From Arthrinium phaeospermum (taxonomy: Eukaryota > Ascomycota > Sordariomycetes > Amphisphaeriales > Apiosporaceae), in contig QYRS01000006.1 of NCBI GenBank assembly GCA_006503535.1, positions 930,001-994,000 of the forward strand: a DNA stretch of 64,000 nt, written 5' to 3'. This document shows, piece after piece, positions 8,706 to 17,413 of the stretch. Both the position numbers and the translations under genes were made by a program. Below the pieces are notes generated by a model. The model made no database searches, was not told where the DNA came from, and saw nothing but the letters and a program-made list of their open reading frames with translations. Every line of letters starts with the position of its first letter. The stretch's first letter is position 1.

Positions 8706-8885
8706 TATGCCACTTCCCCCTTCCACCTACCCCTTCCACTTTCCTCTTCCACTTCCTCTTCCACTTCCTCTTCCACTTCCTCTTCCACTTCCCCTTCTAC
8801 TTCCCCTTCTACTTCCCCTTCTACTTCCCCTTCTACTTCCCCTTCTACTTCCCCTTCTACTTCCCCTTCTACTTCCCCTTCCTCC
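8706..8885. repeat. Hexanucleotide microsatellite (TTCCAC / TTCCTC / TTCTAC / CCTTCC)
   Basis: About 180 bp of pyrimidine-rich hexamer repeats: TTCCAC and CTCTTC units first, then CCCTTCTACTT units iterated about nine times. The repeat keeps two plus-strand frames and one minus-strand frame open, which produces spurious long frames of Ser-Thr-Ser-Pro, Leu-Pro-Leu and Glu-Val-Glu-Gly repeats. It lies 120-300 bp upstream of the preferred start at 9009 and could act as a CT-rich promoter or 5'UTR element. Confidence 0.85.
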
Positions 8886-9008
8886 ATTACCCCATTACTC
8901 CTCATCCTTTGGCACCCCTTCCCTTCTTCTATTTCTTACTTTTCTATAACCTCTCTACCCCCCTTTCTTGTGTCCCCTCTTCCTCATCTGTCATCAGCCT
9001 CACACACC

Positions 9009-9785
9009 ATGAAGAAGGCCAATCTCAGCACGAAAGCTTCGTCTACCAACGCCCCTGCACGTGCCCCCCTCTTGCAACTTCGAAGTGTCATGGGTGAAAA
9101 CGGGGCAGCTCCGGCTCCAGCACACCGCCCGCCCCCATCTCCTTGTCACTCGACTCTGCACCAAGCTTTGGCCCCAGCCCCAGCTCTGCCTCCCGCTTGG
9201 GCTTGGCTTCCCACTATTCCCATGCAGACTCTCTTGCCCGTTCCATCGCCACTCATTGCGCACCAATCATGCTGGCAAGGGTTCATGATGCAGACCATGT
9301 CGTCACAACACGTCCCGGCTTGCGGGGAAGACCACCTCTGGCACGAAGAGCCACCAGCCTATCAAGATGGTTATGATGACGACGACGACGACGGCTTCTC
9401 GAGCTGTCTCACAGATTGCGTGCTGGAGACGCTGGGTCAGTTCAGCCAGGAGACGATCCCCAAAACAGAAGTACAGCAGCTGGCTGAGAAGATTGAACGG
9501 TACATGTTCACGATCTGCCGTCATTATGCAGAGCACGGGACGATCCCCGAGCTCATCCATGACAACGTCGCTGTCAATAGCGACGGGCAAGGCGATCGCC
9601 AGACCACTCGCTCACTTGGTCAAGGTGGCGAGCCGCCAGAGACTGAGAGGATCGCTGGATGTCATGATGGATGCCTCAACAGCGTGACAGAAGAGGAAGT
9701 CGCAGACGCGGTCTTTTCACCCCCATTCTCGACTTACACCCCTGCGGGGCTCAACAACGTCGCCCACGAGAGCGGCAAGCAGTAG
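9009..9785 (+). CDS. Unknown protein with Pro-rich head, acidic run and helical C-half
   Basis: 258 residues from the ATG at 9009 (context ACACCATGAAG). The frame is open back to 8631 (384 residues), but that extension is signal-like and then pure microsatellite translation, so I prefer 9009; the longer form would be a secreted Ser/Thr/Pro protein. The head is rich in Pro and Ala, a run of six aspartates (YDDDDDDGF) follows, and the stretch SSCLTDCVLETLGQF... to EKIERYMFTICRHYAEHG is predicted helical. No enzyme motif is visible. The position and style match the other small disordered proteins of the cluster. Confidence 0.5.
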   Translation: MKKANLSTKASSTNAPARAPLLQLRSVMGENGAAPAPAHRPPPSPCHSTLHQALAPAPALPPAWAWLPTIPMQTLLPVPSPLIAHQSCWQGFMMQTMSSQHVPACGEDHLWHEEPPAYQDGYDDDDDDGFSSCLTDCVLETLGQFSQETIPKTEVQQLAEKIERYMFTICRHYAEHGTIPELIHDNVAVNSDGQGDRQTTRSLGQGGEPPETERIAGCHDGCLNSVTEEEVADAVFSPPFSTYTPAGLNNVAHESGKQ

Positions 9786-9958
9786 TGCCATGGTTGTGCT
9801 GGCGTTGGCAGACTCTCGTTGGTTCCTTGGGTATGCGTCTGGCTGGCCCGACGCGGTTCATGTATGCAAGGCAGACATCACATCACATCATCGGTAGTTC
9901 ATTACTCAATATAGCAATATGCTTCCCAGCCCAGCTGCAGCCCAAGGACCAGGAGGTA

Positions 9959-9967
9959 GATAAATAG
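9959..9967 (+). promoter_or_regulatory. TATA-like element of the RING gene
   Basis: GATAAATAG about 70 bp upstream of the ATG at 10,033, followed by a CT-rich stretch (9990-10,025) typical of fungal transcription starts. Confidence 0.5.
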
Positions 9968-10032
9968 GGGGCGCCCCGCCATCCCCCAGGTCCTCTCTTT
10001 TCTTCCCTCTTCATCCACTTTCACTCACCACC

Positions 10033-10765
10033 ATGGCTCATTCTTCCACCTCCATCTCGACTGCCAGGGCTAAGGCTTCAGCCTCTGCCGATGAAGTCGT
10101 GTATCTTTACACAAATCGCCGAGTGATTGACCTCACGCAAGATGAAGAGGAAGTCGAGCATCTTCACACGAATCGCCGGGTGATCGACCTCACGCGAGAC
10201 GAGCCGTACGATTGCATCAATTGCCAGGAGCCCCTCAGCAAAGGCTGGTTGCTGAGAGCATGCGGTTGCGTATTTTCCGACCCAGCTGACCTCGTGACGC
10301 CACAAGACGCTGACAAATAAACCAAGGTTGTCTGCCGGGGTTGCCTCGAGCATTCCAGGGATCTGTCCACGCTCTGCTTCCCATGGCAGGAGCCATGCTT
10401 GGACAAGGGCCCAGCACTATGCCTCACGTTCCACAAGGACAAGGGCCTCCAGGACGTGCTCGCACTCCACGTCGAAGACTGTGCCATTTGTTACTCCGGA
10501 GGCAACGAACGACAAGTATTGCCGTGTGGTGAGACGCCCGCCCCGCCAACCCTCCAGACTCGCTTCTAACAGCTGGCCAGGCCATACCTTCTGCGTTCCT
10601 TGTTTCAGAAAACATGTCACAAGTCGTTGTTGCAACCAAGATGGCCTTGCCTGCCCGATGTGCCGCCAGGCGGTGTGCAAGGACGGCAGAAACTGGAGAG
10701 GACGCGTTCATCTCTGGCAGCCCCGAGACTTGGGCAAAGACACGTGGGTGGAGGTCGTAGAATAG
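10033..10765 (+). CDS. RING-finger protein with two SUMO-interacting motifs (STUbL-like E3)
   Basis: Three exons, 10,033-10,269, 10,327-10,528 and 10,581-10,765, give 207 residues. Introns are 57 bp (branch GCTGACA) and 52 bp (branch TTCTAACAG). Residues 29-54 hold a tandem repeat with two copies of VIDLT followed by acidic residues (RRVIDLTQDEEE, RRVIDLTRDE), the classic SUMO-interacting motif. Residues 61-85 form a Cys cluster (CINC, ACGC, VCRGC) that looks like half of a second zinc site. Residues 131-174 form a C3HC4 RING (CAIC, LPCGHTFCVPC, CPMC) with all eight ligands present. Tandem SIMs plus a RING is the architecture of SUMO-targeted ubiquitin ligases such as RNF4 or Slx8, which ubiquitinate SUMOylated nuclear proteins. 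The order of motifs is seen directly; ligase activity and targets are inferred. Confidence 0.82.
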
Positions 10766-10772
10766 GAAAAGG

Positions 10773-10842
10773 GGTGGGAATGGCGAGGTGGGAATGGCGA
10801 GTGGGAATGGCGAGTGGGAATGGCGAGTGGACATGGCGAGAT
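10773..10842. repeat. Minisatellite of 13-bp unit GTGGGAATGGCGA
   Basis: Five tandem copies, the last with one change (GTGGACATGGCGA), beginning immediately after the stop codon of the RING gene and therefore in its 3'UTR. Confidence 0.85.
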
Positions 10843-11464
10843 ATGGATAGGGTTCCGGGATGGAGGCAGCTCTTGTCTTAGATACACTCAGTGGCATTAT
10901 CCTCTTTACTGATCAACTTCTTCTACGTCAGTAACCTTACAGCCTACTCGTAATAATCTTCACGATATTATTCTTCTTGCAGCATATATATGGCCTGAAG
11001 CTGATGCCTAGGGGTGACTATCCCCAGCTTCATACATTACAGCTTCAACTTGATCGGTTGGCCAGGACAAAGCCGATCATGCTGATCCAATCAAAGCTCA
11101 CTGATGCATCTAGGGTACAATCGACATCGATCGTACTGTGTTTTGGGGGGGAGCGCCGTCCCACTATTCAATTTGGATTTGGAGGTAGCGACAGGCTAAG
11201 TACCTAAGTACATAAAGATAACAAAAGCGATAAGAAGAGATACCACCGCTGCCTATACTCTGTGTGTTGAACACAGAAATAGTTGGCGTGATCTCATCAG
11301 CATTCTTCCTAGAAATAAACCATCACTTCGAAAGTCCTGAATCAATATCGACGTATGCTTGGCCGTATCATGAGGAACCGTGAGTCTTGAGCTGATGCGA
11401 GACAGATGACTGGTCCCATCCAGCTATCGTGACAGTTCCATTTTCATGCTCAAGAGCGACACAA
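10843..11464. other. Intergenic between convergent genes, nothing recognised
   Basis: About 620 bp between the RING gene and the convergent Gly-rich miniprotein gene. It includes a small direct repeat (CTAAGTAC at about 11,196-11,212) and several short frames without motifs. Confidence 0.45.
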
Positions 11465-11700
11465 TTACTTGCCGCCGCCGCCGGTGTTGCCGCCGTTGTT
11501 GCCGCCGCCGCTGGTGCCGCCGCCGCTGTTGCCGCCGGTGTTGCCGCCACTCTGCTTCTCCTTGTTGGGGTCCTTCTTAGCGTCGTCCTTCTTGTTCATC
11601 CGCTCGGTGATCATGTTCACGTCGTTGATAGGGTTATGGTAGGCTACATTGTTTAAGTCATCATGAGCCGTCAAGTAGTGGGACGCCACTTACGGTCCAT
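11465..11700 (-). CDS. 61-residue Gly/Asn-rich miniprotein
   Basis: Exon 1 is only seven bases (ATGGACC, 11,694-11,700). A 50-bp intron (GTAAGT...ATGTAG) separates it from exon 2 (11,465-11,643). The product starts MDPYHNPINDVNMITERMNK, continues with a charged stretch (KKDDAKKDPNKEKQ) and ends in a Gly/Asn/Ser/Thr repeat (GGN-type triplets). The GC-rich GGC repeat (11,468-11,548) also opens an Ala-rich plus-strand frame, which I reject. The protein is hydrophilic and probably disordered, like small stress- or conidiation-induced fungal proteins, though I cannot name the family. A good TATA box lies about 190 bp upstream. Confidence 0.6.
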
Positions 11701-11889
11701 CTTGTGTCTCGTCTACGTAACGACGACGAAGGTAGGTGAGGGGTGAGTTGGCTAGTGTGTTGTGGGATTTGGGTTCTTCGTTGACAATGTGATGGGTGCA
11801 GTATAGTGTGGGATCTGGATTCTTCTGAGGGAAGGTGACTGTGGTGGATGAACGAAAAACATCATGGTATCTAGCAGATTGGTCTGGCC

Positions 11890-11896
11890 TTATATA
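11890..11896 (-). promoter_or_regulatory. TATA box of the Gly-rich miniprotein
   Basis: TATATAA followed by GG on the minus strand, 190-196 bp upstream of the ATG at 11,700, leaving room for a 5'UTR of about 160 bases. Confidence 0.55.
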
Positions 11897-11899
11897 GAC

Positions 11900-12577
11900 A
11901 TCTGCCCCAGCCTTCGCCCAGGTGCGCGTGCCGATGCCTTAGGCCCATGATGGCGTCTGGACCACAGGGTCTCTTCCCGTTGGGCTGCGGTGTCTGACAT
12001 CTCCGTGGCTACATCACCAACTGCCACACATAACGAATACCAGAAGGAAAAGGGGGGGTCGGCAAAACGCTATATGCAATACTGCAAACTCATGTCACAC
12101 TATTGTCACCAATCCAGTCATCCTCGGCGCTTGGGATGGTTACAACCATCGCAACCCAGTCCTTCTTGATCACTATCACCAACTTCAAGATAGACAATAT
12201 AACAACACTCTCGTATTCTGGTTGGCGCGTCGGCGGGCGCAATACTTGTTCAGGAAGGTGATATCAAGCTACGTGGGCTGATGCCCGAAGTTCCTATGCT
12301 TCACCCGGTGTGTGACTCAGAATATATCAAGGACATGAGCAAGCCGATCCATTTCCTTCGTCGGAAGCAAGTCGAGTTTGGATGTGGAAATACTACCTCG
12401 GGAAGATGAAATGTGACCAACGACAGGATCGCTCACACCGGTTTCCACGGAAGAGTGTAATACATACACGAACGTTGGCCACCCCCTATTCAAGACCTCG
12501 AGCCCCTGGTATGTAACAGATCGGACGGCCCCCATTGGATGTACGTACCCCGCAACCGCTAGGCTTGTATGATCTGA
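11900..12577. other. Intergenic, nothing recognised
   Basis: A stretch of about 680 bp between the Gly-rich miniprotein promoter and the end of the TPR gene. Only short, motif-free frames are present on either strand. Confidence 0.45.
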
Positions 12578-14633
12578 TCAGCGAACGACCCGGTCCCTAC
12601 CCGACGCCTCGAGCCAGTCGCCGACAATGTCAGGCCAGATGGTTCCGAGGGACGTCATGTAGTATTGGCGACCGGTGGAGGCAAACAAGAGCCTGGCCTT
12701 GGCCTCCAGGAAGGAAGCCTCGGCAGGGTCTCCCCGGCGCGTCTCCAACTCATACGAGGAATACGCAATCACCATGTCTGTGTAGCCTGGGGATGCATGG
12801 TGGTGCTTGGAGTCTCCAAGAGCGCGCTGCCAGGCAGCAGAGGCCGATTCTAGATGACCGGCTATGTGCTCCAAGACGGCAAGGGCCATCGAGATGTTTA
12901 CCCGATCGAGCAGAAGCGTCCTGGTCTCCGTCTGGCTACCCCCTATCTCTGCCAAGGCCGTGAAGAGGCCTTTGGTGGCCGAGACCATATGCATGTACGG
13001 TTTCTTGTCACGTAGCGCGGTCAAGAGCCGGGCGAGGTGAGCGTTGGCGAGGGCCAATCGAGGGCGCCGCTTCGAAGCAGCGGTGCTGATAAAAGCATCC
13101 AGCCTGTCGATGGCACTGGAACTCTGGCCAAGCTCACATTCCACCGCAGCCAGATGGACCACACACCTGCTTTCCAGCCAATGATGGCGCATGCAGCTGG
13201 TCAGAAGGGGTAAGGCAGCGGCGAACTGGCCTTCTAGACGGCATATTATACCCTCCAGCAGCGCTACCTCCTGCCTCTGGGCCGCCTCGAACGCCGAGAG
13301 CCTTCCAAACCGGCCAGGGTTGTACCTCGACAGCATGCTACGTGCAGAGGCCAGCAGCCCGGACTCGAGACATGCTTGCACCCGCAAGGTCACTTCGCTA
13401 GCGAAATACCCGTTGGTTCGTTCATCGGTGGCTGCAACGGTGAAGTCGGGCTCGCCCGCACCCCCATACAGGCGCTTCAGGGTTGTCTGCCGTAGCTGGA
13501 TGCGCACCTGCAGGAGTGGTCTGATCTCGTCTCTGCCCGCGGCGGAGACCAGCCCGTCGGCGATGCGAAGCACCTTCTCCTTCCACGCACGATCCGCGAA
13601 ATAGGAGGCCGACAGGTAGCTTTCCACCACCACGAGCATATGCGTAGACTGAACCGAGACTTGATCAAAATACGAAATTGCATGTCTAAGAGGTGGCAGC
13701 AGTAGCCGCCCTACCACCACATAGCTAGGCAGATAGCAATAAGATTAGCTACGCTCGGGACGGCGCGCACTGGTGTGTGTACTCGACTCACTCGGGCTCG
13801 ATGATGGCCGACTTGGGGAAGGCGTGGCAGACGAGCCTGACAGCTTCGGCTTTCCACTTCGCATCCTGTCCCCAGTCGCCCAGGAGCTCTTTGAACCGGC
13901 TGTTGACCTCGATGGATTCAGCCGTGACCGTGACGAGCCGTACCGATTCCAGAGCACGGAGCGCCTCCCCGAACCTCTCTTCGTTGCGAACCATCAGGGT
14001 GACGCTGGTGGCGACGGGCGATACCTCGCCGTTGCTGCCCCATGTAGACGTGGGCTCGCGGGCTCGGGCAAACAGGCACTGGGGGATGACTGAGACCCCC
14101 AGGGCAATCACCAGGCAGGCCAGATCCCTGGCGTCCAATGGCAGTTTGGCCATGATTCTCCGAAGCCAACCCTCCATCATCGTGTTACACGGAAAGCGGT
14201 TGGCCCTCCCCAACAGCTCCTGCACAGTACCCTGCGGTGCCCCAAGTAGAAACTCAAACGTCGCACGGTTGCGTGGGTTGCGGTGGGAGTCATTTGTAGC
14301 GTGATAGACGCCTGCCAAAACGATTGGTCCGCCCAGATGAAAGGCCAGGCGGACGAGGTCTGCCCGTTTGCTCTTCTGTACCCGCGACTCCAGTGCACGG
14401 GTGAGGATGTACGTCTTCACCCAGCGGTCCTGGTCGGCATTGAAGGCAAGCAGAGCGGCGCGGATGGCCTGCTCGGCGCGGAAGTAGTCCAGGGTATCCA
14501 ATAGAACTTCCTGGTTACATTGGAACAGTGCATCGGATAGGACTCCCCGTGTCTCAAGAGGGTGTCTGAGAAGCGCATCGCGTAGCGTAAGTACTTGCCC
14601 GTCTTCCTGGATATAGCTGAGCGACATCTTCAC
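12578..14633 (-). CDS. Winged-helix/TPR-type helical repeat protein, resembles the C-terminal half of an NLR (STAND) protein
   Basis: Exons 13,792-14,633 and 12,578-13,724 (minus) give 662 residues. The 67-bp intron has donor GTGAGT, branch GCTAATC and acceptor GCCTAG. Residues about 165-300 show a winged-helix-like pattern seen after the NB domain in fungal STAND proteins: LDARDLACLVIALGVSVIP, then RFGEALRALESVRLVTVTA, then AVRLVCHAFPKS and a LLPPLRHAISYF block. The rest is antiparallel helix pairs of TPR type (CRLEGQFAAALPLLTSCM, VECELGQSSSAIDRLDAF, ALAVLEHIAGHLESASAAW). No P-loop or Walker B motif is visible in the 662 residues or just upstream, so the NTPase engine of a true NLR is missing. 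The first 160 residues are not recognised. It could be a remnant, an adaptor, or a distinct TPR family. Confidence 0.5.
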
Positions 14634-14956
14634 TACGTACTACTATGCGGGCGTAGTACTTTCAGGCGCAGGGTCACAGGGAATAGGCGCGACATGGGTA
14701 TGAGCAATGAAGCTAGGCGGGGCTGCGTAACATTGTTGTTCCGCTCGCCCACCCCCTTTACTTGGGTTACATTAGGCCCCCGCAGCGGGAACTAGCTAAC
14801 AGCTCCTCGGTTCGGGTTTCCAGTTTCCAGATTGGCGGTTTCTGGAAGACAACCGTAACGCATCTGCATAAAAAAGCCTGATGCAATGGCCCTGCACTCT
14901 TCGTCGCGCCACTCACTCCCCGAGCTGAACCAGCCAGCAACGCAGCCGTCACGCCA
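14634..14956. other. Divergent promoter region of the TPR and HIUase-like genes
   Basis: About 320 bp shared by two divergently transcribed genes. It contains a TATA-like GCATAAAAAAG at 14,866-14,876, about 80 bp upstream of the ATG at 14,957, and TTTCCAG/CGGTTTCTGG units at 14,805-14,850 that are inverted relatives of the repeat at 1,225-1,304. Confidence 0.5.
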
Positions 14957-15586
14957 ATGGCTCTTCTCACTTGCCAAGTGTGCGACTCCCAGGAGAAGCC
15001 AATCGTCGGGCTTCACGTGGTATTGGAGTGTTTTAACAAGATTATACTTACCTACGAGGGCTTCTCCCTGCCGAACGGAACGATCAATGCCTGGATACCC
15101 GTATGGGACCTGAGTGACTCCGAAAAGGAACCCCTGCCGCCTGTTGCAGTAGATTGCAACGACTTCCTTTCCTGCCGGCTGACCTACTACCTCTCTCCGC
15201 ACCTGGACTCCATCTGCGGTTGGCCCTCGGTTGAGGTCAATGTGCGCATCCTCAAGGATCATGATCATGCGGTCCGTGCCGCCTTTGGTGACATGGGCTA
15301 TCAAGTGACGACCGCCACCCATCGCTGCGAGCAACCATCGGCGATGAGACTGCCTCAAGCAGGAGAGACCCCCCCAGTATCCCACCTGGACCATGATCCA
15401 AGCGAGCAAACAGAATACGGCCCGCTCCCGCAGATGCCGGTCGCCAACAGCAGCTGCAACGTCGATGGCGGTGGCTTGACCAATGAGCCTAGAAGGCGCG
15501 GACGGCCCAGGAAGTCGATGTTCAAACTCGTATCTAAGAACCCTAGGCCGAGAGGCAGACCACGAAAGTCCAATATCTCACAGTGA
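14957..15586 (+). CDS. HIU hydrolase/transthyretin-like domain fused to two AT-hooks (paralog 1)
   Basis: Uninterrupted, 209 residues, start MALLTCQVCD. Residues 1-120 follow the transthyretin/5-hydroxyisourate hydrolase order: the LTCxVxD opening strand, VGLHVVLECF, a G-T-I-N-A-W turn, CRLTYYLSPHLDSI, then GWPSVEVNVRI and GYQV. The catalytic signature is gone: the opening His is Gln (QVCD for HVLD), the Arg of the DGR turn is absent, the HYHVPLLLSP segment is replaced (HDHAVRAAFGDMGYQV), and there is no C-terminal YRGS. Residues 179-186 and 197-204 are two GRPRK AT-hooks, which bind the minor groove of AT-rich DNA. It is probably a nuclear DNA-associated protein that uses the beta-sandwich for oligomerisation rather than catalysis. 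The paralog is at 20,494. The role is inferred. Confidence 0.7.
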   Translation: MALLTCQVCDSQEKPIVGLHVVLECFNKIILTYEGFSLPNGTINAWIPVWDLSDSEKEPLPPVAVDCNDFLSCRLTYYLSPHLDSICGWPSVEVNVRILKDHDHAVRAAFGDMGYQVTTATHRCEQPSAMRLPQAGETPPVSHLDHDPSEQTEYGPLPQMPVANSSCNVDGGGLTNEPRRRGRPRKSMFKLVSKNPRPRGRPRKSNISQ

Positions 15587-15800
15587 CCCAATTGGCTCTG
15601 CTCGGTATGCGTGGTGTTATCACGATGCGGTTCAGGGGAAGTCTGCACCGAGGCGCTCGCGGGGCACATCCGGCAGGTTTTGTTCGGACCTCAACACAGA
15701 TGGGGATGTTGAGCCAGCCTTGCGCAAGGCCTTTAGTATACTTTATGTATTGGATAAAGATTTATACCGACCACAGCAGTTGTCCGGTGGCTTTAGTAGT
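15587..15800. other. Intergenic, nothing recognised
   Basis: 3' flank of the first HIUase-like gene; overlapping short frames only. Confidence 0.4.
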
Positions 15801-16500
15801 GTGCAATGCCGCAACGCATTTTTTTTTCTCTTGTCACTTGCTTACTATTAAACACTACTCTGAGGCTTCTATCTGTGATAAAAGTCAAAGTAGAGCTGTA
15901 TTATGCCTTTGAGGGAGGCGGTCAGGCTACGATCCATGTGGTGTCTATAAGCCACTATATTAACATGGAGGGCTACGAGCACCTGATCAGGGGCCTCTTC
16001 ACCCCTGGTACGGTTCCATCGAGGCTGCAAGTATGGTCTAGAGTGGCGAACCGGCCCGGACCTTGTTGAGGAACGTTACAACGCATTCATGGACTGTTTT
16101 TCCACTTTGAGCGAGCTCACGCCAAAGATAGAAGAACCCCCTGAATGGTCAGCGATCGAGCGGGACAGACTTGCAGGTCGTGTTGAAGCCTTGTAAGATA
16201 TATGTCTTGCTAACCGAGTGCTGCCTGTCCTGGCCAAGTGGGAGAATCTTTGAGAAGATCCGGAATGGAATCGGCAAATACATGGATCCCTCTGCAACTA
16301 TGGAGGGTCGCGAGGTGTTGCCTACCGATGGCAGGGCCAGTGGCCACCCACCCTGTCAAGTGATTGCACGGGTTGACCGATCACGAAGTCGTTCATGGTG
16401 GGTGGCAAGCGGTAACAGCTTCCGAAAATATTCAATAGGGTGCCTACCTACATGGAGAGGTACATCACACTGTCTAGGTAGTCCTGCATCATGTTAGTTA
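15800..16500 (+). pseudogene. Possible decayed or unsolved gene
   Basis: Several adjacent frames look protein-like but do not join cleanly: one through ISHYINMEGYEHLIRGLF (ATG at 15,965), one through YGLEWRTGPDLVEERYNAF and SELTPKIEEPPEW (about 16,030-16,195), and one through FEKIRNGIGKYMDP (about 16,245 on). A convincing intron, GTAAGATATATG...GCCAAG with branch TTGCTAAC (from 16,194), links the second and third. No splice pair joins the first and second, so there is either a frameshift or an exon boundary I missed. The family is unknown. Confidence 0.3.
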
Positions 16501-16970
16501 TTGGAACGTCGTATCTGAACGGTATGCATATATCACACACCAATCAATGCGATATGTATTACCGTGCTGGGACCTCCGCGGGAGAAGGACATCGAATCAT
16601 ATCCATTGCTTGTAACGGATGTGGGCTATGTGCTAGGAGTTAGGTCGCGCCACAATATAATCATTTGCTATATCCAGACACGGCAGTTGCTATTCGGTTT
16701 TGATCAGGCTCCAGGCAGTATACGCGCGCAGTTGGATGTAGCACATCTCACGTTGCATGACGTGACGAGGGTCAGGCCCTTGCATTGCCATCTTCTTCAT
16801 GGTCGATTTGACGCCTCGTCATCCGTCAACCGAACAGAACTGAAAGACTTCATAGTCACAAGTAGGCGGCATCCGGACGCGAGACAGACGATACCGACAT
16901 GTAGGATCAGGATGCAAGAACGACGACGATAGAGAGAAAATGTGCTTTCGCAATGGGTTCCCATTCTATC
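16501..16970. other. Intergenic, nothing recognised
   Basis: A plus-strand frame at 16,564-16,932 has no family motif and no recognisable promoter. I see nothing else in this stretch. Confidence 0.4.
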
Positions 16971-16976
16971 TATAAG
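16971..16976 (+). promoter_or_regulatory. TATA box of the small Cys-rich protein
   Basis: TATAAG about 220 bp upstream of the ATG at 17,192. The intervening 5'UTR carries an ACC/ACT trinucleotide and CACTAT repeat (17,119-17,187). Confidence 0.5.
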
Positions 16977-17191
16977 TACCAATGTTGAGCCCTCATGAGA
17001 AAAGCCATAAGCTAGGTTGAGCCAAAGAAACCTCACATTCTACTCCTTCATCTTGAACTCTCACGCTGCGAGACTCATCAAGTGTACAAACTGCCATCTC
17101 TATACTTCGAATACCTCGACCACCACTACCACCACCACCACCATTACCCATCACTATCACTATCACCGCCTCCGCTACCACCACCGCCCCG

Positions 17192-17413
17192 ATGTGTAAG
17201 AACCGAAAGATACGCTACGGCTGCGGCTGTCTGATGCTGCTGAACCCACCTGTCCTAACGTGCAAGTCTTTCCGGGACAAAGACGGCAAATGCTTTGGCC
17301 CTCGTGGCGACGTCGATGACGAAATCGTGGGCACTGAAGCTGGTAATTGTTACAACTGCAAGGCAAGCGAGACCGCAACGATCGCTGGACACCGACGCCG
17401 TCCAGATGAGTGA
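17192..17413 (+). CDS. 73-residue Cys-containing protein
   Basis: Uninterrupted small frame starting MCKNRKIRYGCGC. Cysteines occur as C2, CGC at about 11-13, C24, C34 and a CYNC pair near residue 53-56. This resembles a loosely defined group of short fungal proteins that begin MCxxxxxxxxCGC/H and end with a CxxC pair, probably binding one zinc ion. There is no signal peptide, so it should be cytosolic or nuclear. The TATA box and trinucleotide-rich UTR upstream support a real gene. Function unknown. Confidence 0.5.
   Translation: MCKNRKIRYGCGCLMLLNPPVLTCKSFRDKDGKCFGPRGDVDDEIVGTEAGNCYNCKASETATIAGHRRRPDE

Noticed and set aside
8705..8905. Minus-strand protein with Glu-Val-Glu-Gly repeats and a plus-strand Leu-Pro repeat protein
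   Set aside because: Both are translations of the hexamer microsatellite in other frames.
11429..11656. Ala/Val-rich plus-strand protein
   Set aside because: It is the antisense of the Gly-codon repeat in the spliced miniprotein gene on the minus strand, which has a TATA box and canonical intron.
12535..14504. Several plus-strand frames of 60-175 residues
   Set aside because: They are shadows of the long two-exon minus-strand TPR gene in GC-normal DNA.
12578..14633. Complete NLR immune receptor
   Set aside because: No P-loop, Walker B or other NTPase motif is present in the 662 residues or in the sequence just upstream of the start.
14957..15586. Functional 5-hydroxyisourate hydrolase
   Set aside because: The catalytic His, the Arg of the DGR turn and the C-terminal YRGS are all absent, and no urate-pathway neighbours are present.
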